This document shows, in pieces, positions 1 through 6,085 of a stretch of 9,328 nt of DNA. A program made the position numbers and the translations under genes. The first letter of the stretch is position 1; each line of letters opens with the position of its first letter. A model generated the notes under the pieces. The model was not told where the DNA came from. It searched no databases and was given only the letters and a program-made list of their open reading frames with translations. This DNA is from DATAXP01 sp036272935 (GTDB lineage: Bacteria; Planctomycetota; Planctomycetia; Pirellulales; PNKZ01), in assembly GCA_036272935.1 (NCBI GenBank), contig DATAXP010000042.1:1-9328 (forward strand), in the 5' to 3' direction.

Positions 1-1299
1 CCCAGCCCCCTTCTTCCGGTCCGCTTGTGGAATGTACTTGGGAAGCTTCTGCTCCGCGTAGAGCGGCTTGAATTGCGTGAGCCGTTGCCGGCCGTCGATC
101 ATCGGCAGCGTCACCATGTCTTCGCCGACCAACGGTCTGGCGTAGCGGACGAATTCATCGGTCACGTCGAAGCCGTTCTTGGCGACCCACGCCGCGGGGA
201 ACGAACGATCGGCGGCGGCCACCTTTTCCAGCGGCACCTTGTCGTACAGCGCCGAGTAAATCGGCCCCGGCTGACGCAGGATCGTGGCCATGTAGCCCCC
301 TTCGCCGCGCGCCGCCAGCAACGCGGCTAACTGGCCGCTGCGATACGCTTCTTCCAGGTCGACCGTCGACGCGTACGCCATCGCGTGCCGCTGGTCGGTC
401 CCCGAAACGTTGCCGCGTGCCGCGCCTTTGGTCGCCAGGCCGACCTTATTCAGGTAGTTCACGACGATCTGTGCGACGGTCAACTGGCTGGCGCTGAACG
501 ATACGTGGCCGAACGCGTCCTTCACTTCGCCGAGGCTGCCAACATCGAACCCTTCGCTGACCACGACAAGGCAACGTCCATCGCGCTTGAGCTGGTCGTT
601 CACTCGGTCGGCCATCTGCTCAATCGAGCACGGGCTCTCGGACAGGTAGATCTGCAGCGGCATCTCGCGCTTCGGGTCGGCGAGCCGGGCGGCGGCGGGG
701 ATGAAACCAATTTTGCGGCCCATCGCCTGCATCACCAGCACCGGGTCGGCCGGCGAGGAACCCATGTTCTCCTGGTTGGCGTTCTGCACCATGTGCATCC
801 AGTACTTGGCGGTCGAACCGTAGCCCGGCGTGTGGTCGACCAGTTTGAACTCGCTGTCGCCGACGTCGTTGTCGATTGTCTTGGGCACGCCGACCGCAAC
901 GAAGTCGAGCCCGCGCTGATGAGCCAGCGTCGCGATTTTGTGCGCCGTGTCCATCGAGTCGTTGCCGCCGATGTACAGCAGGTAGCCGATCTCGTGCGCC
1001 TTGCACACGGCGATCACGCGTTCGAAATCTTCCGTCTGCGCCGGCTTGAGCTTGTAGCGGCAGGTGCCGATCGAGCCGGCCGCCGGCGTGAACCGCAGCA
1101 GCGACACTTCCTCGGCATCCTGGCGCGAAAGGTCGAGCAGTTCTTCCTTCAGCACCCCTTCGATGCCGTGACGGCCGCCGTACACCGTGCCAATTTCGCT
1201 CATCTGGCGGGCGGTTTCGATGATTCCCCGCAGGCTGTTGTTAATCACCGCGCTGGGCCCGCCGCTTTGGGCCACGATCATGTTGCGGGGTTTGGCCAT
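1..1299 (-). CDS. pfp: 6-phosphofructokinase, pyrophosphate-dependent type (3' end beyond window)
   Basis: Phosphorylates fructose 6-phosphate to fructose 1,6-bisphosphate in glycolysis; the sequence suggests pyrophosphate rather than ATP as donor. Reading the minus strand from ATG 1299 gives an N-terminal glycine-rich phosphate-binding stretch (MIVAQSGGPSAVIN), the IGGNDSMDTA motif at residues 110-119, the substrate motif PKTIDND at 139-145 and MGRKIGF from residue 193. ATP-dependent enzymes usually have GGDGS and PGTIDND; the Asp114 of GGND and Lys140 of PKTIDND are known marks of pyrophosphate users. The frame stays open to base 1 (433 codons), already close to the usual length of this family, so only a few residues are probably missing. 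An in-frame ATG at 1311 is an alternative start: an AGGAG lies only 2 nt upstream of it and 14 nt upstream of 1299, so neither spacing is ideal. Cytoplasmic. Transcribed divergently from the HerA-type gene. Family assignment is firm; donor specificity is inferred from motifs. Confidence 0.92.
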   Translation of the reverse strand, partial: MAKPRNMIVAQSGGPSAVINNSLRGIIETARQMSEIGTVYGGRHGIEGVLKEELLDLSRQDAEEVSLLRFTPAAGSIGTCRYKLKPAQTEDFERVIAVCKAHEIGYLLYIGGNDSMDTAHKIATLAHQRGLDFVAVGVPKTIDNDVGDSEFKLVDHTPGYGSTAKYWMHMVQNANQENMGSSPADPVLVMQAMGRKIGFIPAAARLADPKREMPLQIYLSESPCSIEQMADRVNDQLKRDGRCLVVVSEGFDVGSLGEVKDAFGHVSFSASQLTVAQIVVNYLNKVGLATKGAARGNVSGTDQRHAMAYASTVDLEEAYRSGQLAALLAARGEGGYMATILRQPGPIYSALYDKVPLEKVAAADRSFPAAWVAKNGFDVTDEFVRYARPLVGEDMVTLPMIDGRQRLTQFKPLYAEQKLPKYIPQADRKKGAG

Positions 1300-1396
1300 G
1301 ATGCTCGCCATTGCTCCTGAGCAAGTCGTGATGAGATGCGCCGCCGCGCTGCGCTCGGGGGCACCGGCCGTGCGGCAATCCCTCGAAAAGCGCGGT

Positions 1397-1425
1397 ATTT
1401 TACCGGCCCGGGTACGCGCTCGCAA
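1397..1425 (-). promoter_or_regulatory. Putative sigma70 promoter for the phosphofructokinase gene
   Basis: On the minus strand, TTGCGA (1425-1420, 4 of 6 to consensus) and TAAAAT (1402-1397, 5 of 6) are separated by exactly 17 bp. Transcription would start near 1390 and give a leader of about 90 nt. The -10 box lies in a small palindrome, GGTA-TTT-TACC (1394-1404). This is a motif match only. Confidence 0.45.
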
Positions 1426-1430
1426 TCGCC

Positions 1431-1461
1431 TGGCACACTCTCCGCGCACGGGCGATATAAT
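1431..1461 (+). promoter_or_regulatory. Putative promoter for the HerA-type ATPase gene
   Basis: A perfect TATAAT lies at 1456-1461, about 44 nt before the ATG at 1505, in otherwise GC-rich DNA. The -35 side is weak: the best candidate is GGCACA at 1432-1437 (3 of 6) with an 18-bp spacer. It sits back to back with the phosphofructokinase promoter, so the two genes share a roughly 70-bp control region. Confidence 0.45.
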
Positions 1462-1504
1462 CCGTTCGCCGACGGCAATCGCACGTTCTTCGCCGGATAC
1501 CACG

Positions 1505-3907
1505 ATGCAAGACTTCGAGCAATTGGGCGTGTTTTACCTGGGCAAGCAGTATGATCTCGCCGCGCGCAAGCCGCTCGATCACCTGCTGCTGTACGACGCA
1601 AAGGACCTAACCACGCACGCCGTCTGCGTCGGCATGACCGGCAGCGGCAAAACCGGCCTGTGCCTTGCGCTGCTCGAAGAGGCGGCGATCGACGGTGTGC
1701 CAGCCATTGCGATCGATCCCAAGGGCGACCTGGGAAACCTGCTGCTGACGTTCCCCGACGGCAAGCCGGCAGACTTCCGACCGTGGCTCGATACCGCCGA
1801 GGCCACCCGCAAAGACATCTCGCTCGACGAGCTTGCCGAGCAGACCGCCAAGACATGGCGCGAGGGGCTGGCCGCATGGGGCGAGGATGGCACGCGGATC
1901 AAGCGATTCCGCGACGCAGTCGATGTCGCCATCTACACGCCCGGCAGCAACACAGGCATCCCGCTGGCCGTGCTACGATCGTTCGCCGCGCCGCGGAAGG
2001 AATTGCTCGACGATGCCGACGCGCTGCGCGAGCGGATCAACGGCAGCGTATCGGGCCTGTTGGCTCTGGTTGGAATCTCGGCCGACCCGCTGAAGAGCCG
2101 CGAACACATCTTGCTGGCCACGTTGCTCGAGCGCGCCTGGCGCGACGGGCGCGACCTCGACCTGGCGACACTGATCCGCGACGTGCAGCAGCCGTCGATC
2201 GAACGCGTCGGCCTGGTCGACATCGACACGTTCTTCCCGTCGAAAGCGCGATTCGAGCTGGCGATGCAGCTCAACAATGTGCTCGCCTCGCCGGGGTTCG
2301 CCGCCTGGCTGGAAGGAGAGCCGCTCGACGTGCAACGGCTGCTGTATCTGCCCAACGGCAAGCCGCGGCTGTCGATCGTCTCGATCGCGCACCTGTCGGA
2401 TAGCGAGCGGATGTTCTTCGTGACGATCCTGTTGGGCGAAATGCTGGCGTGGATGCGCAGCCAGGCGGGCACGTCGAGCCTGCGCGCCGTGCTGTACATG
2501 GACGAGGTGGCGGGATACTTTCCGCCTTCGGCCAATCCGCCCAGCAAGCCGCCGATGCTCACGTTGCTCAAGCAGGCGCGGGCATTCGGGCTGGGCGTGG
2601 TGCTCGCGACACAGAATCCGGTCGACTTGGATTACAAAGGACTGTCGAACGCCGGAACCTGGTTCCTCGGCCGGCTGCAAACCGAGCGCGACAAGGCGCG
2701 TGTGATGGAAGGTCTGGAAGGGGCCAGCGCCGCGGCCGGGCATTCGTTCGATCGCGCTCGGATGGAGGCCGCGCTCGCGGCCCTCGGGAACCGCGTGTTC
2801 TTGATGAACAACGTTCATGAAGATGCGCCGGTTGTATTCCAAACTCGGTGGACCCTGTCGTACCTGGCCGGACCTCTAGGACGCGAACAGATCGCCACGC
2901 TGATGCGCGATCGAAAAGCGGCCGAAGCGCCTGCGACGAAGGCCAAGAGCAAGCCGGCGATATCATCTGCGGCGGCCGATGGCGGTGGCCCGCGTCCTCT
3001 ATTACCGTCGGAAGTGCACGAGTGCTTTTTACTCGACCGCGAATTGTCAGGCTCGGAAAAGCCGATCGCTTACGCGCCCGCGATCCTCGGCAAAGCCAAA
3101 GTTCGGTTTGCGCAGGCGAAGAGCGGCGTCGATCAAACGCGCGAAGTGATGCTGCTGGCCGAAGTACAAGGTTCGGCCGACGCGCCTTCGTGGGATGCAG
3201 CACACGACGCCGATGACCTCGAAACCGAGGCGGCGCCAGTCGAGAACGTGCGATTCGCCCCATTGCCCAAGAGCCTTGCCCAGGCCAAAGCATTCAAGGC
3301 CTTGGCGAGCTCGCTGCAAAACCATCTGTACCAGAGTCAAAAGCTCACATTGTGGCAGTCCTCTGCGGCCAAGGCGATCTCGCGCGCCGGCGAGAGCGAG
3401 GCCGATTTTCGCACGCGCATCGCTCAGGAATCGAAGGAAGCGCGCGACGCGGCGATCGACAAGCTCCGCGAGAAATATGCCCCCAAGGCCGCGGCACTCG
3501 CCGAGCGACTGCGGAAGGCGCAGCAGGCCGTGCAGAAGAAGGAGGCGGACAGCAGCCACCAGGTAATGACGACGGCGGTCAGCCTGGGCACAACGCTCCT
3601 CGGCGCGTTGTTGGGGCGCAAACTCACCAGCGCGGCGAATCTGAATCAGACCGCATCGTCGATCCGCTCGGCAGGCCGCATTCTTCAAAAGCGCGACGGC
3701 GTCGCGTTGGCCGAGGACGACGCGGCGGCAGTCGACGCAAAGATCAAGGCGCTCGACGACGAGTTGGCCGACGAAACTCGCCAGCTCCGCGACACCTTCG
3801 CCGCCGAGCACTTGCAACTGACCGAGCTCATCGTTCAGCCGAAGAAATCGGACATCACGGTGACCGATGTTCTGTTGGCGTGGAAGCCGACGCCAGCGAC
3901 GAGCTAA
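1505..3907 (+). CDS. HerA/FtsK-superfamily ATPase (DUF87-type) with long C-terminal extension
   Basis: Predicted 800-residue cytoplasmic P-loop motor of the HerA/VirB4/FtsK group. Visible motifs are Walker A GMTGSGKTG at residues 43-51, the conserved AIDPKGD segment just after it, Walker B LYMDE ending in Asp333-Glu334, and the ATQNP motif with Gln370 in the sensor position. The ATPase core covers about residues 1-470. A Lys/Ala-rich linker (about 475-500) leads to a second domain, then a charged helical region with coiled-coil character (about 640-686), a small-residue hydrophobic stretch (688-712) and another charged helix (about 735-785). The open frame extends back to 1187, but that part overlaps the divergent phosphofructokinase start and its promoters. 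ATG 1505 gives the family-like N terminus (LGVFYLGKQYDLAARKPLD) and lies 44 nt after a TATAAT. No clear Shine-Dalgarno sequence. No NurA nuclease or secretion genes are adjacent, so the substrate (DNA or protein) is unknown. Superfamily is certain; role is not. Confidence 0.9.
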   Translation: MQDFEQLGVFYLGKQYDLAARKPLDHLLLYDAKDLTTHAVCVGMTGSGKTGLCLALLEEAAIDGVPAIAIDPKGDLGNLLLTFPDGKPADFRPWLDTAEATRKDISLDELAEQTAKTWREGLAAWGEDGTRIKRFRDAVDVAIYTPGSNTGIPLAVLRSFAAPRKELLDDADALRERINGSVSGLLALVGISADPLKSREHILLATLLERAWRDGRDLDLATLIRDVQQPSIERVGLVDIDTFFPSKARFELAMQLNNVLASPGFAAWLEGEPLDVQRLLYLPNGKPRLSIVSIAHLSDSERMFFVTILLGEMLAWMRSQAGTSSLRAVLYMDEVAGYFPPSANPPSKPPMLTLLKQARAFGLGVVLATQNPVDLDYKGLSNAGTWFLGRLQTERDKARVMEGLEGASAAAGHSFDRARMEAALAALGNRVFLMNNVHEDAPVVFQTRWTLSYLAGPLGREQIATLMRDRKAAEAPATKAKSKPAISSAAADGGGPRPLLPSEVHECFLLDRELSGSEKPIAYAPAILGKAKVRFAQAKSGVDQTREVMLLAEVQGSADAPSWDAAHDADDLETEAAPVENVRFAPLPKSLAQAKAFKALASSLQNHLYQSQKLTLWQSSAAKAISRAGESEADFRTRIAQESKEARDAAIDKLREKYAPKAAALAERLRKAQQAVQKKEADSSHQVMTTAVSLGTTLLGALLGRKLTSAANLNQTASSIRSAGRILQKRDGVALAEDDAAAVDAKIKALDDELADETRQLRDTFAAEHLQLTELIVQPKKSDITVTDVLLAWKPTPATS

Positions 3908-3942
3908 ACCGGACGATGTTCGATCGGTTGCCCGCGTGGGCC

Positions 3943-3957
3943 GCGACAAGCTGTCGC
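3943..3957. terminator. Small hairpin after the HerA-type gene
   Basis: GCGACA-AGC-TGTCGC, a 6-bp stem with a 3-nt loop, starts 36 nt after the stop codon. There is no T-run, so it could be a weak or Rho-assisted terminator or chance. A 7-bp outer inverted repeat (GCTAAAC 3903-3909, which overlaps the stop codon, and GTTTAGC 3980-3986) encloses it. Confidence 0.25.
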
Positions 3958-4136
3958 AGTGCAATGGCGGCGCGGACACGTTTAGCGGTTTTGCGACCCG
4001 CCTGGCGCAGCGAACCAGGACATGCTGCCGCGGTTCCGGCGCGCCGCGAGAGATGAGATATGGTTAGCGTGGGAGGCGACAGATCGAGTCGTTTCGGATC
4101 GGGGCGAGTATCTCATGCCAGCCTTGGATTGCCGCC

Positions 4137-4307
4137 ATGCGAATACGTCGATTTCTAAAAGCCGAGGATGGACCAACCACCGTTGAGTACGCGGTGATGC
4201 TGGCGTTGATCGTGATGGTGTGCTTCGCCGCGGTGAAGAAAATCGGCAAGCCTTCCAAGACGATCTTCAACGCGGTCGGCAAAGAACTCAAGGTCAAGAA
4301 GGGCTGA
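4137..4307 (+). CDS. flp: Flp-family type IVb pilin
   Basis: A 56-residue class IVb prepilin of the Flp/Tad type, the subunit of thin adhesive pili assembled at the inner membrane. It has a short basic leader (MRIRRFLKAEDG), a probable prepilin peptidase site after Gly12, and the mature start PTTVEY with the conserved Glu-Tyr at mature positions 5 and 6. A hydrophobic helix follows (about residues 18-33), then a lysine-rich tail. Length and pattern match Flp pilins, which are usually 50-70 residues. Proline at mature position 1 is not the commonest residue there. No tad/cpa assembly genes, prepilin peptidase or second pilin lie in the window, so this is an orphan copy that would need machinery encoded elsewhere. 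No convincing Shine-Dalgarno sequence precedes the ATG. The upstream 229 bp after the HerA-type gene contains no other gene that I can support. Confidence 0.87.
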   Translation: MRIRRFLKAEDGPTTVEYAVMLALIVMVCFAAVKKIGKPSKTIFNAVGKELKVKKG

Positions 4308-4334
4308 GTGCCCAGCGGCAACCTACTCCGCGCG

Positions 4335-4405
4335 GGTGCCACTGGCAGTTCGCTGCCAGTGCCGCGACACCGACCCAGCACTGTCTGACAGCAGACAGTG
4401 GCACC
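4335..4405. repeat. Compound palindrome: two hairpins inside an outer inverted repeat
   Basis: The outer arms are GGTGCCACTG (4335-4344) and CAGTGGCACC (4396-4405), a perfect 10-bp inverted repeat. Inside are two perfect 9-bp hairpins: CACTGGCAG-TTCG-CTGCCAGTG (4340-4361) and CACTGTCTG-ACAG-CAGACAGTG (4379-4400). Both hairpins begin CACTG and end CAGTG. The first begins 33 nt after the pilin stop and carries a TTCG loop, so it could terminate or stabilise that transcript. The architecture resembles REP-like dispersed palindromes; a dispersed nature is inferred, since one window cannot show copy number. Confidence 0.75.
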
Positions 4406-4427
4406 GAAATCGGGTTTGGGAAGATCG

Positions 4428-4748
4428 CTACGCCGCGCGACGCAGGTGCCCGACGCGCAGCACATCATCGATCAACAGACGAATAACGCGCTCGGTGGCT
4501 TCCACCTGCAACTGCGAAGCGAGCGACGCCGGCAGGCGATCGCAGAACGCGGCAAGTTGCTGCCTTACCTGCGGCGTCGTTTTGCCACGCAGGTAGCCGC
4601 ATGCCTCCGCATGGTGCGCGGGGACCAATTCCAGTTGGAGCGTCGCCCGGACGGCCGGGGCGGCGGCGACGGCCAATTCTTGGGCCACTCGCATCAGGTC
4701 GGCGGCCGCTTTCCGGCTCGCCAGCACAGCCAGCAGGTGCGAAATCAT
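4428..4748 (-). CDS. Hypothetical protein, small helical (106 residues)
   Basis: I do not recognise this protein. It is predicted to be almost wholly alpha-helical, alanine- and leucine-rich, with a hydrophobic N-terminal helix (MISHLLAVLASRK) too interrupted to be a clear signal peptide, two cysteines (in EACGYL and AAFCDRL) and a basic C terminus. ATG 4748 is preceded by GAGGG (4762-4758) with a 9-nt spacer; a TTG two codons upstream is less likely. Evidence that it is real is the ribosome binding site, a third-position G/C content of roughly three quarters, and a natural amino acid composition, whereas the plus-strand frames here are rich in Arg, Gln and Gly as expected of shadows. It stands alone, opposite in direction to the pilin and separated from it by the compound palindrome. 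Confidence 0.6.
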   Translation of the reverse strand: MISHLLAVLASRKAAADLMRVAQELAVAAAPAVRATLQLELVPAHHAEACGYLRGKTTPQVRQQLAAFCDRLPASLASQLQVEATERVIRLLIDDVLRVGHLRRAA

Positions 4749-4961
4749 GGCCAAGAACCCTCAGGGGGCGATGAGCATCCCAGAGACAAACCACAGCCGC
4801 TATGTCAGGAATCGAATCGCCCGTGGTGCAATCTTCAGTCGGTTGGTTCGAGCTGATGGTGAGTGAACCTGGGTAAAATGGCCGTCCCGCCGGTTTTGAA
4901 CGCTCCAAAAATGTCCGGGTGGTAGTAAGTCGCCTACTCTCGACCATCATGGTCAAAATGC

Positions 4962-4989
4962 TTGACATTCCTCGGCTGGCACGCACAAT
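4962..4989 (+). promoter_or_regulatory. Putative sigma70 promoter with consensus -35 box
   Basis: A perfect TTGACA at 4962-4967 is followed after 16 bp by CACAAT at 4984-4989 (4 of 6 to TATAAT). Transcription would begin near 4996, about 265 nt before the ATG at 5262, giving a long leader for the 71-residue gene or a separate small transcript. Confidence 0.4.
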
Positions 4990-5247
4990 AGGGCACTTCT
5001 TGAGCAGGGCTCCGTGTCCTTGCTCGTAGGCACGGAGCTGCTTCCCCAATTAGTCGGTGGGAACAGCGATTTCAGCCGAGGTCGGTGGAACGAACCGCTG
5101 GCGACGGTTGAGTGTCTGAAAGAGTACGGCAAGCAAGTGGCCGTGCTCGCAAAAGGTTGGTTGCAGGGATCGCAGTGTTGTCGTCGCTCGGGCCAGATGG
5201 GCTTGGGCGGCGATGAGCGTAGCGGTCGGCAACCATGACGATGTGTG

Positions 5248-5253
5248 AGGAGA
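5248..5253 (+). promoter_or_regulatory. Strong Shine-Dalgarno site fixing the start at 5262
   Basis: AGGAGA with an 8-nt spacer to ATG 5262. The frame is open back to 5235, but the site lies inside that extension and therefore decides the start. Confidence 0.75.
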
Positions 5254-5261
5254 CAGTAATC

Positions 5262-5477
5262 ATGCGAAACGTTTTCAGTGCGATTCTTGAGTTCGGTCAC
5301 GACGAGGATTTCGCCCCGAGTGTTACGGACGAGTTTGCTGCCACCGATGCTCCGGCCGGCAGCGCCGAGAAGCTCGACGTGTTGGCTCAGCGTATCCAGC
5401 AGGGCCTTCCGTTGTGGCACCCCGACGATCGGCCCGACTACACCGGCCTGACCGGCGTCGTGCGTCCGCGCGAGTAA
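5262..5477 (+). CDS. Small acidic hypothetical protein (71 residues)
   Basis: Function unknown. The protein is 71 residues, acidic in its first half (runs such as GHDEDFAPSVTDEF) and has no membrane segment, signal peptide or cysteine. A predicted amphipathic helix (AEKLDVLAQRIQQGL, about residues 37-51) leads into a Pro/Trp/Asp-rich tail, LPLWHPDDRPDY. Small planctomycete proteins with a helix followed by a GLPLWHP-like tail seem familiar, but that is memory rather than a search. The start is fixed by AGGAGA 8 nt upstream. It is a single-gene unit: its presumed promoter lies about 265 nt upstream, and the next gene downstream faces it. A role as a small regulator or adaptor is possible, but nothing in the sequence shows it. 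Confidence 0.72.
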   Translation: MRNVFSAILEFGHDEDFAPSVTDEFAATDAPAGSAEKLDVLAQRIQQGLPLWHPDDRPDYTGLTGVVRPRE

Positions 5478-5484
5478 TCGCCGC

Positions 5485-5532
5485 GCGGGGCGTGTGAACG
5501 CCTTGCCTTGGCGAGCGGGGCATGTGAACGCC
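5485..5532 (+). repeat. Tandem direct repeat of 18 bp (17 of 18 identical), 30-bp period
   Basis: GCGGGGCGTGTGAACGCC (5485-5502) recurs as GCGGGGCATGTGAACGCC (5515-5532). Each copy can fold: GGCGT-GTGA-ACGCC in the first, and CGGGGC-ATGTGAAC-GCCCCG in the second. It lies 8 nt past the stop of the 71-residue gene, in the 128-bp convergent gap. Confidence 0.7.
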
Positions 5533-5567
5533 CCGGTAGCGCAGCGCGCGTTGTCGGTCGGCGGAAC

Positions 5568-5587
5568 CGGGGCCATCACTGGCCCCG
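5568..5587. terminator. Likely bidirectional terminator hairpin
   Basis: CGGGGCCA-TCAC-TGGCCCCG, an 8-bp perfect GC-rich stem with a 4-nt loop, lies between two convergent genes (stops at 5477 and 5606). There is no T-run on either side, which is common in GC-rich genomes but lowers certainty about intrinsic termination. Confidence 0.5.
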
Positions 5588-5605
5588 CTCGCCCGCGGAT
5601 GCGCG

Positions 5606-6085
5606 CTACAGATACATTCCCATATATCCGCCTTGGGCGTCGGTTTCGGCTTCGAGCCGTTTCATGCGCTCGAGCGTGGCCTGCAGATCGCCGGCGGCGA
5701 TGTAGCGATCGAATTCCACGATTACGGCCCGCGGCACCGTCTCGGCAAACCAGGCGACAATCGGCTGCGTGAGCCAATCGCAGGTTTCGCGCTCGAGCGT
5801 CACATCCAAGTGGGCGTGCGCCGTGTTTTGATCGGCGGCGTCGGTGAGCACGGTTCCTTCGAAGCGGAACTGGATCATGCCGAGGTGCGGATCGTTCGTG
5901 AGATAGAACGCGCACGTCGCATTGTGCAGGTAGAACGAGTTGTGCGCGCCGTGCTTCGCCAAGGCGTGCTTGATGCGCTGGCATTGAGCCTGAAACTTCG
6001 GCGAAGCGTCGAGCGGCACATCGAGCCGGCCGACGCTGCGCAGCGGAAGGCAGTCGAACACGATCTCGACGCGCTCGGCGGTCAT
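5606..6085 (-). CDS. Conserved-looking hypothetical protein (159 residues), second gene of operon
   Basis: I cannot assign a function. The 159-residue protein has no signal peptide or membrane segment and reads as a compact alpha/beta domain: an N-terminal strand region (VEIVFDCLPLRSVGRLDVPL), a helix (FQAQCQRIKHALAKHG), beta strands around FYLHNATCAFYLTN and GMIQFRFEGTVL, then two helices around WLTQPIVAWFAETV and LQATLERMKRLEAE. The segment ETVPRAVIVEFDRYIAAGDL is the most distinctive and would suit a homology search. Its ATG shares ATGA with the stop of the exported protein gene upstream (4-bp overlap), so the two are probably co-transcribed and translationally coupled. I associate this kind of protein with planctomycete hypothetical families, by memory only. 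It is presumably cytoplasmic although its partner is exported, so a direct complex is not obvious. Confidence 0.82.
   Translation of the reverse strand: MTAERVEIVFDCLPLRSVGRLDVPLDASPKFQAQCQRIKHALAKHGAHNSFYLHNATCAFYLTNDPHLGMIQFRFEGTVLTDAADQNTAHAHLDVTLERETCDWLTQPIVAWFAETVPRAVIVEFDRYIAAGDLQATLERMKRLEAETDAQGGYMGMYL

Larger units (their letters stand above)
4749..5261. other. Gene-poor stretch with one promoter-like site
   Basis: I see no gene here that I can support. Third-position G/C bias and amino acid composition do not favour any frame. Two weak candidates are a plus-strand frame from 5014 to 5238 (74 codons) and a minus-strand frame from 5232 to 5050 with a TTG start; both lack a ribosome binding site and recognisable motifs. 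The stretch does contain a sigma70-like promoter near 4962-4989 and the ribosome binding site of the next gene at 5248-5253, so much of 5000-5250 may be an untranslated leader or a small RNA. Confidence 0.4.

Noticed and set aside
385..1320. 311-codon open frame on the plus strand
   Set aside because: Antisense to the phosphofructokinase gene, whose motifs are unmistakable. The plus-strand product is His/Arg/Val-rich without motifs, as expected of a shadow in GC-rich DNA.
1431..1445. Sigma54-like site TGGCAC with GG-N10-GC spacing
   Set aside because: The -24 half fits well but the -12 half is CCGC rather than TTGC, and a perfect TATAAT lies just downstream. No enhancer site or activator gene is nearby.
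1187..1504. 106-codon N-terminal extension of the HerA-type gene
   Set aside because: It overlaps the start of the divergent phosphofructokinase gene and both promoters, and has Arg/Pro-rich composition. ATG 1505 gives the expected family N terminus.
1933..3979. Several long minus-strand frames opposite the HerA-type gene (for example 1973-2842 and 3047-3979)
   Set aside because: They are shadows of the ATPase reading frame, with Arg/Gln/His-rich composition and no motifs or ribosome binding sites.
4053..4116. Inverted repeat ATGAGATA...TATCTCAT upstream of the pilin
   Set aside because: 8-bp arms 48 bp apart are within what chance would give in a region of this size, and no operator-like symmetry surrounds them.
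4398..4856. 152-codon plus-strand frame
   Set aside because: It starts inside the compound palindrome and runs antisense to the better-supported 106-residue gene. The product is Arg/Gln/Gly-rich.
5014..5238. 74-codon plus-strand frame after the TTGACA promoter
   Set aside because: No ribosome binding site, no motif and no codon bias like its neighbours; noted only as part of the gene-poor stretch.
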